A DNA stretch of 64,000 nucleotides from the NCBI GenBank assembly GCA_030248065.1, contig JASAMV010001561.1:25383-89382 (forward strand), read 5' to 3'. The notes under the pieces were generated by a model. That model made no database searches. It saw nothing but the letters and a program-made list of their open reading frames with translations, and was not told the origin of the DNA. The position numbers and the translations under genes were made by a program. This DNA comes from Rhynchonema sp. JSB1_4 (Eukaryota; Nematoda; Chromadorea; Monhysterida; Xyalidae). Shown piece after piece: positions 26,001 to 35,637 of this stretch; position 1 is the first letter of the stretch; the number at the start of each line of letters is the position of its first letter.

Positions 26001-29000
26001 ATAAAAAAGGTCACTGATTCTAGTTCATTTTCTCTTTCAATTCAAAAATTGCATACTTTTTGGCCAAATCATCATTTTTTGATTGATTTGTGTTATGTTG
26101 CATGCGTGCTATATAAAGGGTCACTGACAAGATTTATTTTTCTCTTTCATAATTATATATTTTTTGGCCAAATCATTATTTTTTGATTGATTTGCTCATT
26201 ACTGGATTGGCGCTTTTTTCGCGTTGTAATACTGAATATTACTAAACATGTCCGACTGTGAAGGCTCTTCAACGTGAGACCTTCTAACTTTGGTACAACC
26301 CGCAGCTTCGAGTTTTGTGCCCAGCGTAATTAATGATCCCAATAAATGTTGAGCGCAGCTAAAGTTTACAGCACAAAACAAGCCACAATAAATAAAATAA
26401 TTGTGTATGGTAGCTTGCACAGAATTGCTAAAGCATGAACAGAGGGCCTTTACCTACGTCGGTTTGTTTCGTCCGTCAAACGAATTCGCGGCGAAGTTAG
26501 TTCGAAGCAACTTTTTTTAGTTTTGTAAAGTTTGTAACTCAAAAGTATATCACAATTCAGAAAATGTTATTGTAAAAACAACAGTTCCGATAAAATCGAT
26601 GGCTTATTCAGAAAACTTTTTTATGAGCGCAAAAATTTCAAAATTCTGGCCCTGAGATGACTGATGTTTTAGGCTGGGGATATAAAGGCCAGTTGAACAC
26701 CGTGCAGTTGACGAGTCGATTGATATATGACTTTACCTGGAAAAAGCATTCTTGGTAAAATATTCTTTGGAAAACTTTTCCATTTCTGAAAAGTTTAACA
26801 CTGATGAGTTTTTAGCTATTTTCTCTCTCTCAAAAAATGACAAATGTTTCAATCGTTATGGCTCAGAAACTAAATGAACTCGTGTGTACTGGGTGTGGGT
26901 GGAGCACCTTTTCTATTCAAGAGCCGTTTGAGTTTTTTTTGTTATTTCCCTCGGTTTTGTCTATCCCTTGGCCGGCAGTGCATTTGCTGCTTCAACAGAC
27001 ACATGTTTTATAGACCGTGGAAAATGCTCTAATTGCAGATGGTAATTATGCGCGTCACTTGAGTGTAATTAAATACAATTATCCATCGCTGTGATGTTTC
27101 GCTCATGCCATATATTGTCACGCAATCTCAGTATCTGCTTCGAGATCCGAGATTTGATCGAGATCGGTTCGTTTTTGTTTTCGACAATCTTGGATCGCAG
27201 ATCGTGATTGAGGATCGAATTAGTTTTGATTTTTGTGGAAAGTTTGTGTTTGCAAACTTTTATGGAACGCTATTCTGACGACGATGTGTGCATGTTTCAC
27301 GTGACCTTATTTTTTATCCAAAAGTCACCACTATAATTGCCGTCGCTGAACATTTTTGAGCGAAACAACATGCTCATGTTGTTAGGCAATGTGTTTGGGA
27401 TAACTTTCGGTCAGCCTCACAGCCTTTCCCGGACACGCTGATTTTTTGCTGATGTTGCACTTGAGCTTTATTAATACCTGCATGTAAGATAAGGCGTAAA
27501 ATAATCTATGTGACACGCGTCACGTGTATACACTTTTTGACAGGAGCATCTTTCGTATTTGCGAGTGCTCCTTGAAAATCTGAGAAAGAAGTTTTTATGT
27601 GTGATTTTGATTTTTTTGTGAAATGACACATGAACACTTTTTCGTGGCCAAAATTTGAAACATTTGGCTCGCGAAATGGTTGGGAAGTAAAAATTGCCAC
27701 TCGCACGATCCTTTACACGGGTCGTAGCAAAGTCCGCATCTGCATAAAGCTTCACCGTGCACGTGCTTTCATGATTATGTTTTGTTTCCGTTGATGCTTC
27801 ATGCATGATTCATAAACCAATCAATTGTGACTTGGTGGTTAGTCTAATCCAACGGCCCGTATAAAAACGGGGGGTTTTAAAATATTTTTGTCAGGGGATT
27901 CCACTTTTTTGTTGAAACCCCCGCGCAGATCTTTGTTGATGCAAAACGAGCACTCCGCTTGCTGATGTTTCACTTGCATTGTATGAAAGCCATTCAGTTT
28001 GCCGTATCGTGGAGCATTTTTCTACGTGTCTGACACAGTACCGGAGAATACCAAATAAGTCCCCATTGCGAGGAATGATTCGAAAGCTTTCAGAATAAAC
28101 CAAATCATGAGCATTTTCGGTCATGTTCATGTGCCTGTGTATAGCGGAGCTTATTTGGTAAATTATTTTTTCGAAATCACACGTCCGAAACGATTTCCAA
28201 ATAAGCCCCCAGGCGACTTATCTAGGATTTTCCGGTAACACGTCTTTTTGGCGGAAGCTGCCTGATAGTGCTTATCATGACGCTAGACAAAACCTAAAAT
28301 TGTGCGTCTGCGTACATCTACAAGTTTAGTCGGCATAACCAACCGTTGAATGTCGTTCGCTGAAATTTCACATCACGACACAAACAAACCACTGCTTTCC
28401 TTTTGATGCATCAGTCACTGGTTATAATGCTAGTGTCGCCAGATATTATGCCGGTGCGATGTTACACTTGTGTTTTAAAATGCTGCAATTATCTATGAGC
28501 GGCGTAAAATATTCAAAGTGAATACTTTCGGACATATTTAAAATAAATGTTTTTTGCCCGGAGTATCCTTCGCTTCATTTGCGAATGCTCCAAAGTTATA
28601 CTTTTGCACAGAGAAATATTATGGAGGTTGCCCAGGCCATTCTTTACAAAATTCACATTTAAGTTTATTCAAATTTAAGTTTCACACAAATGGACTATAA
28701 TAGCGTATATTTCACTCAGCGAACGTAAACACGTTCACTTTTCAGTCATCGTAGAGATAGTAGTTCACCAGGTCCTCGCATCAGTCCCACGCCACCCAGC
28801 AGAACTGACCACAATGAGACTCTTCCACATAACAAAATAAATCTTTCCATCTCCTACCCCTCCCCCATTGCAGTACTACTACAACACGCGCACGTGTTTG
28901 GTGTCGGCCGAAAGTCGAACCACACGACCCGATCGTTTCATTCACACGCCCGATGAGTTTATCAGCCGACACAGCTACTTCGACTACACGTGCGCCGCCA

Positions 29001-32000
29001 ATCGTGAGTTTTGTGCTTGGTTTTCCTTCCGTGTTTTGCAGTTGGACGAGAGTAGCGCGGTTTAGCTGTAACTTTGACGACAGCACAACTCGAGGTGGTG
29101 CACCAATCAAATGGCAGACAAGAAAGAGTCAACTCTTGTCCATTCCCATTATTATTTCGACCGGGCCTTTATCAGTGTCCATGTATGTATAGCTTGTTGG
29201 TTGGTTATTCATCCGATCATACAGCTATTAGTCTTTACAAATGGGTGTGCAGAATTTCGCATCTCAGTGCGAGTTTCAGCCACACAAGATGCACAAACAT
29301 TCTAACACATACAACGCGAGCTGTGTTGTAAACCAAAACCAGGGACAATACGAATTTTTACAGCCGCCCGACAATTGGTCTACTCGAAAGCGTCGTGTCC
29401 GCAGTATTTCTCCGGTGGCGGTGGTTTTGCGGCGCCGCACGTGAACTTCAATCAGAATGAGACGCCGGTCGAGCAAATATCGAACGCGATTTTGAACTCG
29501 ATTGAGGTACACTTACAAATATATCAGAAACCTAATTTATACGTGCTTGCGAAATACAAATGTTGGGAAAGTTCTGCCGCATGCTCAATAATATTTACCC
29601 GTTCAGGGCAGTCGTGGAAGAAACTACCGATGGGGTTATGGTATTTTGAAAAAAAAGACGCCAAAAGCGGGAATAAAACATTGAGAGGCGCGTTCGAGCT
29701 TGGCATACGTTAGGTAGTTACAGTGTACCAGGTCATTCAGAAAGTTTTCGGCTGTGCCCCACCCACCCACCGTCTGCCTTAGGTTTGTGGTTCTACTCGA
29801 TGTAGTTGCCCTGACTTGCCAACACACGTTCGTATCGGCCGGTCAAGGCACGCACGCCAGAGCGGTAGAACTCTTTGTTCTTGCCTTGCAAATATTCGTC
29901 GACAGCCGACCTCAGCTCATTGTCCGAGCTGAATCGCCTGCCACGCAAGGCTTTCTTCAAATCGGCAAACAGGTAGAAGTCGCTGGGGGCCAGGTCCTGT
30001 GAAAAGGGTGGATGATTGATTTCGTCGAAGCCGCAGTCGCGAATGGCACGTTGCGCAACATTCGATCGATGCACTGGGGCGTTGTCGTGCAGCAGCAAAA
30101 CGCCCCGGGTCAACATGCCGCGGCGTTTCTGCCTGATGGCTTCGCGTAGTTTCTGCATGAGTTCACTGTAGTAGAGTCCGGTGACTGTCTGTTTGTGCGG
30201 CAGAAAGTCCAGCAAGATCGGACCGTCTTGGTCCCAAAAAATCGTCATCATGATCTTGCCGACCGTACGGGCAGCCCGAGGTCGGGTCTTGGTCGGTGAG
30301 TCCTTGTGTTTCCATTGTTTCGATTCGGCAGCTGTAAGTGGGTCGTAGTGGTGAATCCAGCATTCATCACCGGTCACTAATCGACCATAGAAATCATCCG
30401 GATCAGCGTTGATTAGCTGCAGATTTTCCGTTGAACAGTCGATTCGCGATGTCTTCATGTCCGGGGTCAGAATTCGGGGTACCCATTTTTGGGTCACCTT
30501 GTTCATGTGAAGATGGTCATGGATGATGGCGAAGAGGCTGCCGTGTGAAAGGCCCAAGTCCTCAGCTAATTGTTCGTATGTAATCAATCGGTCGTCGAGG
30601 ATTGCTTGTTCCACTTTTCGAATCGTTTCGTCGTTCACTGCCGTTGCCGGTCGACCACTGCGCGGGTCATCTTCAATCGACCGCCGTCCGCGCTTGAATT
30701 CACTTCTCCAATATTTGACAGTTGACAGCGATGGAGCATCGTCCTTGTAGACATTCACCAGACGTTGATGGATTTCATTGTGATCAACGCCTTCCAGCGT
30801 CAAAAATTTGATGACGGATCGATACTCACTTTTTTCCATTTTTTCTGAAAGCTGGAGTCGTGGGTAGTCAGCCCCCCTCCACAGGCGCTTATTTACAGCT
30901 TTGGTGTAACATCAGTTGCAGCCTACTTTGTAAACGTTGGCACAACTAACACACAACGTGTGTTTGCGCCGAGCGCCACGGTGCGGCCACAGTCGAAATC
31001 TTTCTGAATGACCTGGTACCCTCTCCATAGTGACTGACACCATTTCGTCCGCGTGCGTTCGGCATTGAGATACAAACAATGTGCTGTGCTTTGCTGTTTA
31101 TAGTTTCGGCGAATAGAGTCTACTTTGTCTGTCGTGAACCTCCATTTAGTGAATAGCAATCAATATAGTGAACGAATTTTGGTCCCCAATCTACGTACCA
31201 TATAACGTATACAGTTCCGGGTGCAATTCTAGGCTGAAAGTTGAAGTCGCGTGCACGCGTGTGCACGCGACCTCCTAGTACTAAACATAGGGAGCGCACG
31301 CCAGCGCACGCGCAAAACTTCGTGCACGCGAAGTTACTTCGACTTTTGCCTATACTTTGCACTGTTTCGCACGCGCGTGCTGCACCCGACTTCAACTTTC
31401 AGTCTAGAATTGCGCCCGGCACTGTACATATACTTCCCTGTTGCTGTGAGTGAACAAAACTGCGGGTCTCGATCGATTCACTATACGGCGAGCAGACTGT
31501 ACCAAATGGAAGACATCGGTTTCTTGCCTCTCGTCATTCGATTTCATAACCCTCAGTGCCTTGTCTTGTGTTGCTTTCCAACCACACACTGTTTACCCCG
31601 CCCGAACCCCTCATACACGACACACAACACAACCACCTTTCGCGCAGGACATCTCTATGGAACTAGCCCTGCCGACTGGTGATGTTTCATCGGAAGATGA
31701 TAAAGAGGTGACTGACGAGCCACATGAGCCGACCTATTATGATCACATGGACAATATGGATAAAATGAATAAAGGACTAACGGCGAGGTACTTGCCAACC
31801 GCTACCACGACTCCGATGACGAAAATGGTTAGAGAAGATTCGGAGAAATTCGTTTATTTTTGCTTCCCGTACAATGATGTCCTTCGAATATCTTTCATTT
31901 CCCATGCAACTTTTTCGCGTTTTTAGATCATGGTGTACAGGGGAACCATCGCCACTCCGAGAATGGTAAAATTAAATCTTAAATGCATTTAGCTTGAGCA

Positions 32001-33423
32001 TGACACACGGGATCACCCAGCATCGAAGCATACATGAAAATTAGACAATCTAGAAAACAAGCATTTTATTATTTTTAACAAGCATTTTTATTTCATTACG
32101 CCACACAATTCCACCCGCACTAAAACTTCCCAAAGCACATACCCTTTGAAAACACACCGATAAGACCCTTACCCTTACCCCTACCACATTTCAGCCCGCT
32201 TTCACCCTGTCACCCCCTGTTCCAACGAGGCCACGCACACCTGTTTGGGTGCAGAACCAAGGCCGCGTCACACAACCACCTCGACAAAGCGAAGGCGTGA
32301 ATACATTCCTTCCAGCACTGCCACCCAGGAGGGTACAGACACCAATTGGCAAGACAAAAGTCACGAAGGTCTGCCGGGGTCAACACATTATGAAAACGTT
32401 AATTTGCGAGAGCTCGCATGGATTTACGGAAATTCCTGCATTGTGGTGTCTTGGTTATTTTTCAGTTCTCTATGTGTCTGAAATCATGTTTATACACGTT
32501 GCAGCCCGCAGCCACAACAACATCCATATCAACAACTACAACATCAGTTACCACTGCCGTCCCAAGCACAACCACAACAACAACAACAGCTACAATACCG
32601 CCCGTCACCACAACAACCACTAAGCGTTACGCGTTGAACCATGTGCTCGAAGTCGTACCCGAGATCAGATACGTCAATAATGCGTGCAGATACAGGTACC
32701 AGCCCTCAGTCACCAAATTCCGTATCTGTGTTGCCGAGCTGGATTTGCAAACTTTTTTGGTCCCGCATCTGATCAGTTCATTAGCAAAGAACACGCAAAA
32801 TTCAATTTTCAATTCGGGTCCCAACATGATGTTTCAGCGCGTTCTACGACACGCGTTTTGCGCAGGGCAGCAAAATGTCGTCATTCCTTGTCGAATCTCC
32901 CGTCTTCTGTTTCCGCGCGTGTGTGGTCAGGAGATGCAGGAGTGCTAATCTAATTAAGGTGAGTTAAAATTGTTGAAATACTCCAGACTATGCTGTATTA
33001 GTGCGGCGCGTGTAAGCAACACGCGAATGCAATCTTTGGTGACATTGTGACTGGAACCAACACTGTCATTTTTGGTGCCACTATAAACAAAACTCGCTCT
33101 GTGGGACAAATTTCAGTAGTTTGGACACCAAGATGGCATATGCATACATACGTAGCAGGTACTTGGAGGGTACCAGGTACGGTGCATGGCACGAGACATC
33201 ACCTCACAAAGGCGAGCTTCAGGCAAAGTCGTTACAACACTAAATATGATACTTTCCTTTTCAAAAACATTATTTCGAGAAATAAAATCCCGATATGTTC
33301 CAGATTGATGGCTACTATCATCAATGTGATATATTCAGCGACGCCGTCACGGACTATCCATACAGCTGGGGAGTGGAGAAAATCGACTCGAATAGTGTAT
33401 ATTTCGAGGGAATATCATGTTAA
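10759..33423 (+). CDS. Secreted five-PAN-domain, Thr/Pro-rich (mucin-like) protein, complete 26-exon gene
   Basis: Twenty-six exons join in phase from ATG (10759) to TAA (33421-33423), giving 3,525 nt or 1,174 residues. The start is supported by a signal peptide (MKLNLQSVILIFSAVLLRI, then AQS) encoded alone in exon 1. Five PAN/apple modules follow at roughly residues 26-118, 370-462, 508-595, 786-878 and 1088-1174. They are recognised by repeated C-x-C or C-x3-C cores and the pattern AC-R-x-x-x-x-Y-x-x-x-x-x-C. The linkers are Thr/Ser/Pro-rich (runs of TTTT at about 160-200, 250-340, 670-730, 1031-1065) and so likely O-glycosylated. A short motif of the form (P/T)-x-W-V-Q-N recurs in three linkers. 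No transmembrane segment follows the last PAN domain. PAN modules bind protein or carbohydrate. The role in matrix, cuticle or mucus is inferred, and no named orthologue is claimed. Confidence 0.85.
13114..13224 (+). CDS. Possible extra phase-0 exon of the PAN gene
   Basis: 111 bases lie between an acceptor (ccttag) and a donor (CAG/gtcagt). They are open in phase 0/0, so could be included between 12377 and 13520 without breaking the frame. The product would be HTMSKPRAKICLNQND... with no Thr run and no recognised motif. It could equally be a chance ORF in the intron; RNA reads would decide. Confidence 0.3.
16190..16348 (+). repeat. Tandem pair of tRNA-like (SINE-head-like) sequences
   Basis: Two units, ~16190-16262 and ~16274-16348, each have a Pol III A box TGGCGCAGTGG (16197-16207 and 16281-16291). 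Each also has a B box: GGTTCAGACC at 16241 and a perfect GGTTCGAATCC at 16328-16338. The second has a pairable T-arm (GACGG...CTGTC). Neither folds into a full cloverleaf with a clear anticodon arm, so they look like tRNA-derived repeats rather than genes. They sit in the intron just before the PAN3 exon at 16363. Confidence 0.6.
17101..17386. repeat. 286-bp element with ~40-bp imperfect terminal inverted repeats
   Basis: The start (ACGAAAGGGTGGGGTGGAGA...) is matched by the inverted end (...ACTCTCCCCCTTCGT), and both arms include the GTGGAAAGT-CAGTGGAA block. It is non-coding, lies in the intron between the exons ending 17063 and starting 17475, and has no certain target duplication. Confidence 0.6.
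17475..33423 (+). CDS. PAN gene exons 14-26: Thr-rich linkers, PAN4 and PAN5, stop
   Basis: Exons: 17475-17598, 18043-18176, 18573-18647, 18818-18975, 19988-20111, 20175-20275, 28874-29003, 29364-29506, 31648-31827, 32195-32332, 32505-32695, 32838-32958, 33304-33423. PAN4 starts in exon 18 (EVCFTEYRQHILKG), continues LDECQCHCVHS and GFACRSIL, then crosses the 8.6-kb intron to YYYNTRTCLVSAES. PAN5 runs from VNNACRYSAFYD through FCFRACVVRRCRSAN to YYHQCDIFSDAVTD and ends EGISC at TAA. The exon at 31648 is acidic (SSEDDKEVTDEPHEP). Its donor was set at 31827 to keep phase; an alternative GT at about 31789 exists. SNVWTQN (18043) and TPVWVQN (32240) repeat the linker motif. Confidence 0.8.
18275..18470. 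repeat. Inverted-repeat copy of a dispersed GCACTGACG...GCACC family
   Basis: Bases near 18282-18316 (GCATTCGCACTGACGATGAC, CTGATGCACCGCCCC) recur inverted at about 18422-18464. A related sequence lies at about 309-350 (GCAGTCGCACTGACGAGAGC, CTGACGCACCTG). The terminal boundaries and TSD are unclear. The 18.3-kb copy is in a PAN-gene intron. Confidence 0.45.
21004..21354 (+). mobile_element. Non-autonomous hAT-like element, CAGTGGCGGATCC family, copy 1
   Basis: It starts CAGTGGCGGATCCAA and ends TTGGATCCGCTAC, inverted ends of the type seen in hAT elements. The interior includes GCGATTTTGGGCCTTTGAAG and AAAATCCTGCGATTTA, which recur at 46900-47140 and, inverted, at 62690-62925. There is no transposase ORF. 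I could not fix an 8-bp duplication. Confidence 0.45.
22245..23395 (+). mobile_element. hAT-type element, CAGGGTTGAAAA family, copy 1
   Basis: It starts CAGGGTTGAAAAAAAA and ends TTTAAACAACCCTG, and is flanked by the 8-bp direct repeat CATGCGTC (22237-22244 and 23396-23403), as in hAT insertions. It carries an open frame at about 22566-22838 (90 residues, RRLSKNTKFHVPNIDD... HVSHAYTKCGHIWEID). A second stretch before 23217 ends HHFFMSHFGGRTKRRRRDF then GKFDPT. I recognise neither as a transposase. They may be captured or remnant coding sequence. Confidence 0.75.
23723..24881 (+). mobile_element. hAT-type element, CAGGGTTGAAAA family, copy 2 (segmental duplicate)
   Basis: Nearly identical to copy 1 and flanked by the same CATGCGTC duplication (23715-23722 and 24882-24889) and the same satellite bases. 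It therefore arose by duplication of the whole unit, not by a new insertion. A 5-bp insertion near 24100 (GATGATAATGATATGATTC versus GATGATAATGATTC) shifts the frame of the 90-residue ORF. Confidence 0.75.
25305..25883 (+). mobile_element. Retroposed sequence with poly-A tail and 12-bp target duplication
   Basis: A 579-bp block interrupts a satellite unit. It is flanked by the direct repeat AGCCTTTTTCTG (25293-25304 and 25884-25895) and ends in AAATAAAAAA, the pattern left by LINE-type target-primed integration of an mRNA-like template. Near its 5' part an ORF (25401-25601, 66 residues, MTIPLSKQQQ... KSEKNRSKK, basic C-terminus) is open. Its stop is followed by ~280 bases resembling a 3' UTR. 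The parent gene is not recognised. It could be a processed pseudogene or a SINE or LINE 3' end. Confidence 0.65.
29728..31016 (-). mobile_element. Complete mariner transposon
   Basis: The 1,289-bp element has ~28-bp inverted ends (CCAGGTCATTCAGAAAG at 29728 and its complement ending ATGACCTGG at 31016) and the TA duplication (29726-29727 and 31017-31018). It contains one uninterrupted transposase ORF on the minus strand. Length, ends and ORF match canonical full-length mariners, so it could be active or recently so. It is inserted in the PAN-gene intron between 29506 and 31648, opposite to transcription. Confidence 0.95.
29793..30839 (-). CDS. Mariner transposase, intact, D,D34D
   Basis: 348 residues with no stop or frameshift. 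The N-terminal half is the bipartite helix-turn-helix DNA-binding region (about residues 1-110, with a SGRPAT linker at 61-66). The catalytic triad is D158 (VTGDECWIH), D252 (LLLHDNAPVH) and D287 (QDLAPSDFYLF), with exactly 34 residues between the last two, the mariner signature. The usual WVPHEL motif reads WVPRIL here (119-124), a departure that may affect subunit communication. The enzyme cuts and pastes at TA sites in the nucleus. The ATG at 30839 gives the usual family length (~345). Confidence 0.95.
   Translation of the reverse strand: MEKSEYRSVIKFLTLEGVDHNEIHQRLVNVYKDDAPSLSTVKYWRSEFKRGRRSIEDDPRSGRPATAVNDETIRKVEQAILDDRLITYEQLAEDLGLSHGSLFAIIHDHLHMNKVTQKWVPRILTPDMKTSRIDCSTENLQLINADPDDFYGRLVTGDECWIHHYDPLTAAESKQWKHKDSPTKTRPRAARTVGKIMMTIFWDQDGPILLDFLPHKQTVTGLYYSELMQKLREAIRQKRRGMLTRGVLLLHDNAPVHRSNVAQRAIRDCGFDEINHPPFSQDLAPSDFYLFADLKKALRGRRFSSDNELRSAVDEYLQGKNKEFYRSGVRALTGRYERVLASQGNYIE
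31212..31424. mobile_element. 213-bp TA-flanked MITE
   Basis: The ends CAGTTCCGGGTGCAATTCTA and (inverted) CAGTGCCGGGCGCAATTCTA continue into matching GAAAGTTGAAGTCG arms. TA is on both sides (31210-31211 and 31425-31426). The interior is GC-rich ACGCG repeats with no ORF. It lies in the same PAN-gene intron as the mariner. Confidence 0.75.
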
Positions 33424-35631
33424 ATTCACACTTCAATGTGTGATTTATCACAACCGACGTGTATATAGTGCTGTTTGATTTCCTTTGAACGACAAGAATA
33501 CGGAGTTATGAAATTTTCACAAAAAAATCAATGTCAGAATTTTAATTCCGAGTGTCATTACTTGTCCGCGTGCTTGTTATCCTCCGTGTTTGTTGCTTAA
33601 AAACTACCCTAAAATGTGTGAATTTCACAATTCGAAAAATTTAGGTTGAAATTTTCGGCAGCACAACACAGAAAAACGTTTATCTCTGGTACGTTGATAC
33701 TGTAGATTATTTTCCTGTCAACATTACGATTTATTTAGTGGTTGTTTTTATTTCATCTGGGAGCGGTGCAATTTGGAATTGACCTACGCATTTTTCTTGC
33801 CTTTCATTTTTTTGTTCTGGTGCTTTATGACGGGAACTGGCCAAAGTTTTGTGTGCTTTCTAACACATTTACTGTTTGAATAATTTATATTTTTCCTCGA
33901 TGAAAACACGATATAAAAAAATCGAAACGTTTTTTTTGCTCAGGCGGCTTTTGGCTTTATTTCACACCAGAGTGACAAACACAAGATTTTGTATGTGTAT
34001 AGCACAGTTCAGATCTATAGCAAAGAAACATAGACACACGCAAAAAACAGGCTTATAATACAGTGGTCAACTCAAAGGGTTAAATCACTTCGTCAACTTA
34101 CTCCGAATGCCATGCATTATTTCTCGCGCTCACTCGGGGCTGCTGTGAGTTGACGAAGTGATTGGACCACTTGAGTTGACCGCCGTAATCATAGCCAAAA
34201 AACACACAATTTACACGCAAACAGTGCAGAACAGTGTAAAACGTAGCAGTAAAACAACAAAAAAACAGACACAACAAAAATCGTGAACAATAGAAATTGT
34301 AGCAGAAAAAGAAATTGGCGGCATTTTTTGAGAAAGTGTGTGTATTTACAAATAATTTTGAACGCAACGATTAAAATAAATACAATGGAAAGCCAAACGC
34401 TCAACAGTCACAATAATAATAAAAATAATAAAGAATAAATACAATGAAAGTTCAAAACGACAAATAATAGCAAAAATTGCAAAATATCGTGCTGAGTATA
34501 ACTATAATTCTTGATTCTTCCTCATGGCAGTGTAAACTCGAAAAAGTACCTATGTAAGCAGATGTTGTTTTCAGCAATCATACGCAGGATTTGTGGATCT
34601 CATGCAACGTTTTCAATTGAACGTAGCCTATTTTGCACATGAAAAAAACTAAAAAACATCTTTCCGATAACAAGATTGGGCAGTTTTAGCAAAAACAAAG
34701 AATTAACGACGCAGTGATCAGACAGGGAGTAATATCTCATGAAGCAAGCATCTGTGGTAGTTTTTAGGACGTCTTCGGGGCAGCAAAAAGCACAAAAACT
34801 AAAAGGTGGACATGAAGGGAACCCATTTTACCGACATTAAAACTAGATTTCAGGTGTTCATATACCAGGTTAACGATTAATGTTCTCAAGCATTGGATGC
34901 GTAAAACGGCATTGAGAAAACACACGAAAAACGAACCTGAATGGTGAAACATAAACTAGGTGTTGGTATAATTGTGGCTGAAAAAAACATTATACTTTTT
35001 TAATAAAAACAACACGACGATAATAAACATATACAGATATTGATCACAGCCTCAAACAATCGAGTAAACAATCCAAAATAGGTGATGCGATGCACTGAAT
35101 CCGGCAATAAAAACGCTTTTTTTCAAACAAAAACTTTCAATTTTACAAAAAACATGGAAAATTTACAAACGCAATACCAAAATACACAAACAAAAAACTA
35201 ATTATAAATAAAACAATCAACATAATAGGATGATAGCGGTTATATGTGGCCCTGACTTGAAAAACAACAACGACAATAATATTACGAACAACATACGCAA
35301 ATGTGCAGCTCAAACAAAACTAGACGCACGCTACAGCTATGTACATACAGCAGATTCGGTTGAATTGGCATGACGGTTAGCAGACGACGCCGGGACGGGA
35401 CTGAAAAAGAACTCAGCTACGTATTTTCAGTTTGATACCTTTTTTGAAAGAATGAACAATATGAACCAAATCACGAATTGTGAATATTACCAGGTCTATC
35501 TGGCGTGAAACATCAGCCGAACCAGCATCTACTTTTCACCAAAACACATCGCATCCCCGACCGGGATTCGAACCCTGCGCTCTCCACACATTATATACAC
35601 GCCAACGCAGCGTCCAACCCACTGAGTTACG
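33424..35631. other. Convergent intergenic spacer between the PAN gene and KDM6
   Basis: About 2.2 kb of AT-rich sequence separates the two stop codons. It holds a MITE (34061-34185) and a tRNA-like repeat (35551-35637). No ORF here is believable. 3' UTRs of both genes must lie here, with AATAAA-like sites at 34375 and 34434 on the + strand, but the polyadenylation points are not determined. Confidence 0.6.
34061..34185. mobile_element. 125-bp TA-flanked MITE
   Basis: The ends CAGTGGTCAACTCAA and (inverted) CGGCGGTCAACTCAA, each followed by AATCACTTCGTCAACT, fold back over a short loop. TA flanks the element (34059-34060 and 34186-34187), consistent with a Tc1/mariner-mobilised MITE. Confidence 0.75.
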
Positions 35632-35637
35632 TCAACG
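35551..35637 (-). repeat. tRNA-like repeat at the 3' end of KDM6
   Basis: On the minus strand an A-box-like TAACTCAGTGG (35619-35629) precedes a perfect B box GGTTCGAATCC (35564-35574) with a 44-base spacer. The acceptor and anticodon arms do not pair, so this is a tRNA-derived repeat, not a functional tRNA. It begins within a few bases of the KDM6 stop codon. Confidence 0.55.

Larger units (their letters stand above)
21590..26195 (+). repeat. ~300-bp satellite with a 1.48-kb higher-order duplication
   Basis: The segment CTGCCATTATTCT(A/G)GTCC with its flanks starts near 21722, 22022, 23501, 24985 and 25893. The first two are ~300 bp apart. The next intervals are ~1,480 bp because a hAT element sits in the unit and the unit with its insertion was duplicated. 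Each unit contains two related half-units with GGCCAAA(T/C)CATCA, GTGATGTTGCAT and GCGCTATATAAA followed by TCACTGATTC. No ORF is conserved. Confidence 0.8.
20276..28873 (+). other. 8.6-kb intron splitting the PAN4 domain
   Basis: The intron begins GTGAGT after FACRSIL and ends at ttgcag before YYYNTRTC. It holds a hAT-like non-autonomous element (21004-21354), a satellite array (21590-26195) with two hAT-type insertions, and a retrocopy. 20355-21000 and 26200-28870 show no gene or clear repeat that I can define beyond AT-rich sequence. Confidence 0.75.
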
